Below, in pieces: positions 5,742 through 5,933 of a DNA stretch of 5,933 nt (position 1 is its first letter; the number at the start of each line of letters is the position of its first letter). Under the pieces are notes generated by a model. That model was not told the DNA's origin. It did not search any database and worked only from the letters and a program-made list of their open reading frames with translations. Source of the DNA: Candidatus Bipolaricaulis sp. (GTDB lineage: Bacteria > Bipolaricaulota > Bipolaricaulia > Bipolaricaulales > Bipolaricaulaceae). The position numbers and the translations under genes were made by a program. The DNA is taken from assembly GCA_020062805.1 (NCBI GenBank), contig JAGUVP010000092.1:1-5933 (forward strand). The letters run 5' to 3'.

Positions 5742-5933
5742 TCAGGTGAGGGTGGGGAGGCTCAGTCCGTCCCGCCCGACGAGGGGCGTGGCGGCGAGGA
5801 GGGCGGAGTAGATCGCCTCCTCGGTGGCCTCTGCGGCTGCCCGGTACAGGTTGTCCGTTGTCTGTGAGCGATTGGCGATGAACTCCACCGGGTTGCGATC
5901 CTGCCCGCGGGGGATCCGCCAGCCGGTGGAGAA
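5742..5933 (-). CDS. P1 family (S58, DmpA-like) aminopeptidase, C-terminal fragment
   Basis: The frame is open from the right edge to a TGA at 5744-5742, giving the last 63 residues. The sequence NRSQTTDNLYRAAAEATEEA followed by IYSALLAATPLVGRDG and a short tail matches the C-terminal helix and end of peptidase family S58 (L-aminopeptidase/D-esterase, DmpA type). In that family a conserved run of the form EATEEAxxxALxxAxxxxGRDG closes the beta subunit. Members cleave themselves before a catalytic serine to form alpha and beta chains, then act on N-terminal residues of peptides. The nucleophile and cleavage site lie outside the window. The family call rests on this short segment alone. The glycosidase-like gene follows 97 bases downstream on the same strand and could be co-transcribed. 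Confidence 0.8.
   Translation of the reverse strand, partial: FSTGWRIPRGQDRNPVEFIANRSQTTDNLYRAAAEATEEAIYSALLAATPLVGRDGLSLPTLT

Overview
The window is a stretch of GC-rich bacterial chromosome. Genes are tightly packed on both strands, Shine-Dalgarno sites are strong where present, and there are no phage, plasmid, CRISPR, tRNA or rRNA signals. The families (LemA, DUF2207, TalC-type transaldolase, GreA, EamA/DMT transporter, S58 aminopeptidase) are spread across many bacterial phyla. I cannot name the organism. An uncultured, free-living, perhaps thermophilic or anaerobic lineage is only a guess from gene content and base composition.

Layout. (1) 1-2126, minus strand: a two-gene unit, lemA followed by a DUF2207 membrane protein. 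The two overlap by 4 bases, and the DUF2207 gene runs off the left edge. (2) 2127-2215: a short divergent promoter region. (3) 2216-2857, plus: a transaldolase of the small TalC/fructose-6-phosphate aldolase family. (4) 2858-3141: no gene. This gap holds a strong hairpin just after the transaldolase and then a nested inverted-repeat element of about 178 bp (2924-3101) that ends 40 bp before the next gene. (5) 3142-3390, plus: a GreA-like protein of only 82 residues, just the N-terminal coiled-coil domain with its catalytic tip and no C-terminal domain. (6) 3462-4355, plus: a ten-helix EamA-type transporter. (7) 4347-5644, minus: a secreted glycosidase-like protein, convergent with the transporter and overlapping its end by 9 bases. 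As given it is broken by two single-base frameshifts. Correcting both yields one continuous 431-residue protein. (8) 5742-5933, minus: the last 63 residues of a P1-family (S58, DmpA-like) aminopeptidase whose start lies beyond the right edge.

How the genes relate. LemA and DUF2207 are a known neighbour pair of membrane proteins of unclear role, here apparently translationally coupled. The other genes look like ordinary, loosely related housekeeping and accessory genes: sugar-phosphate metabolism, transcription elongation, small-molecule transport, carbohydrate breakdown and peptide turnover. I see no convincing multi-gene novel system. The points most worth a second look are the domain-truncated GreA, the twice-frameshifted glycosidase and the inverted-repeat element upstream of greA.
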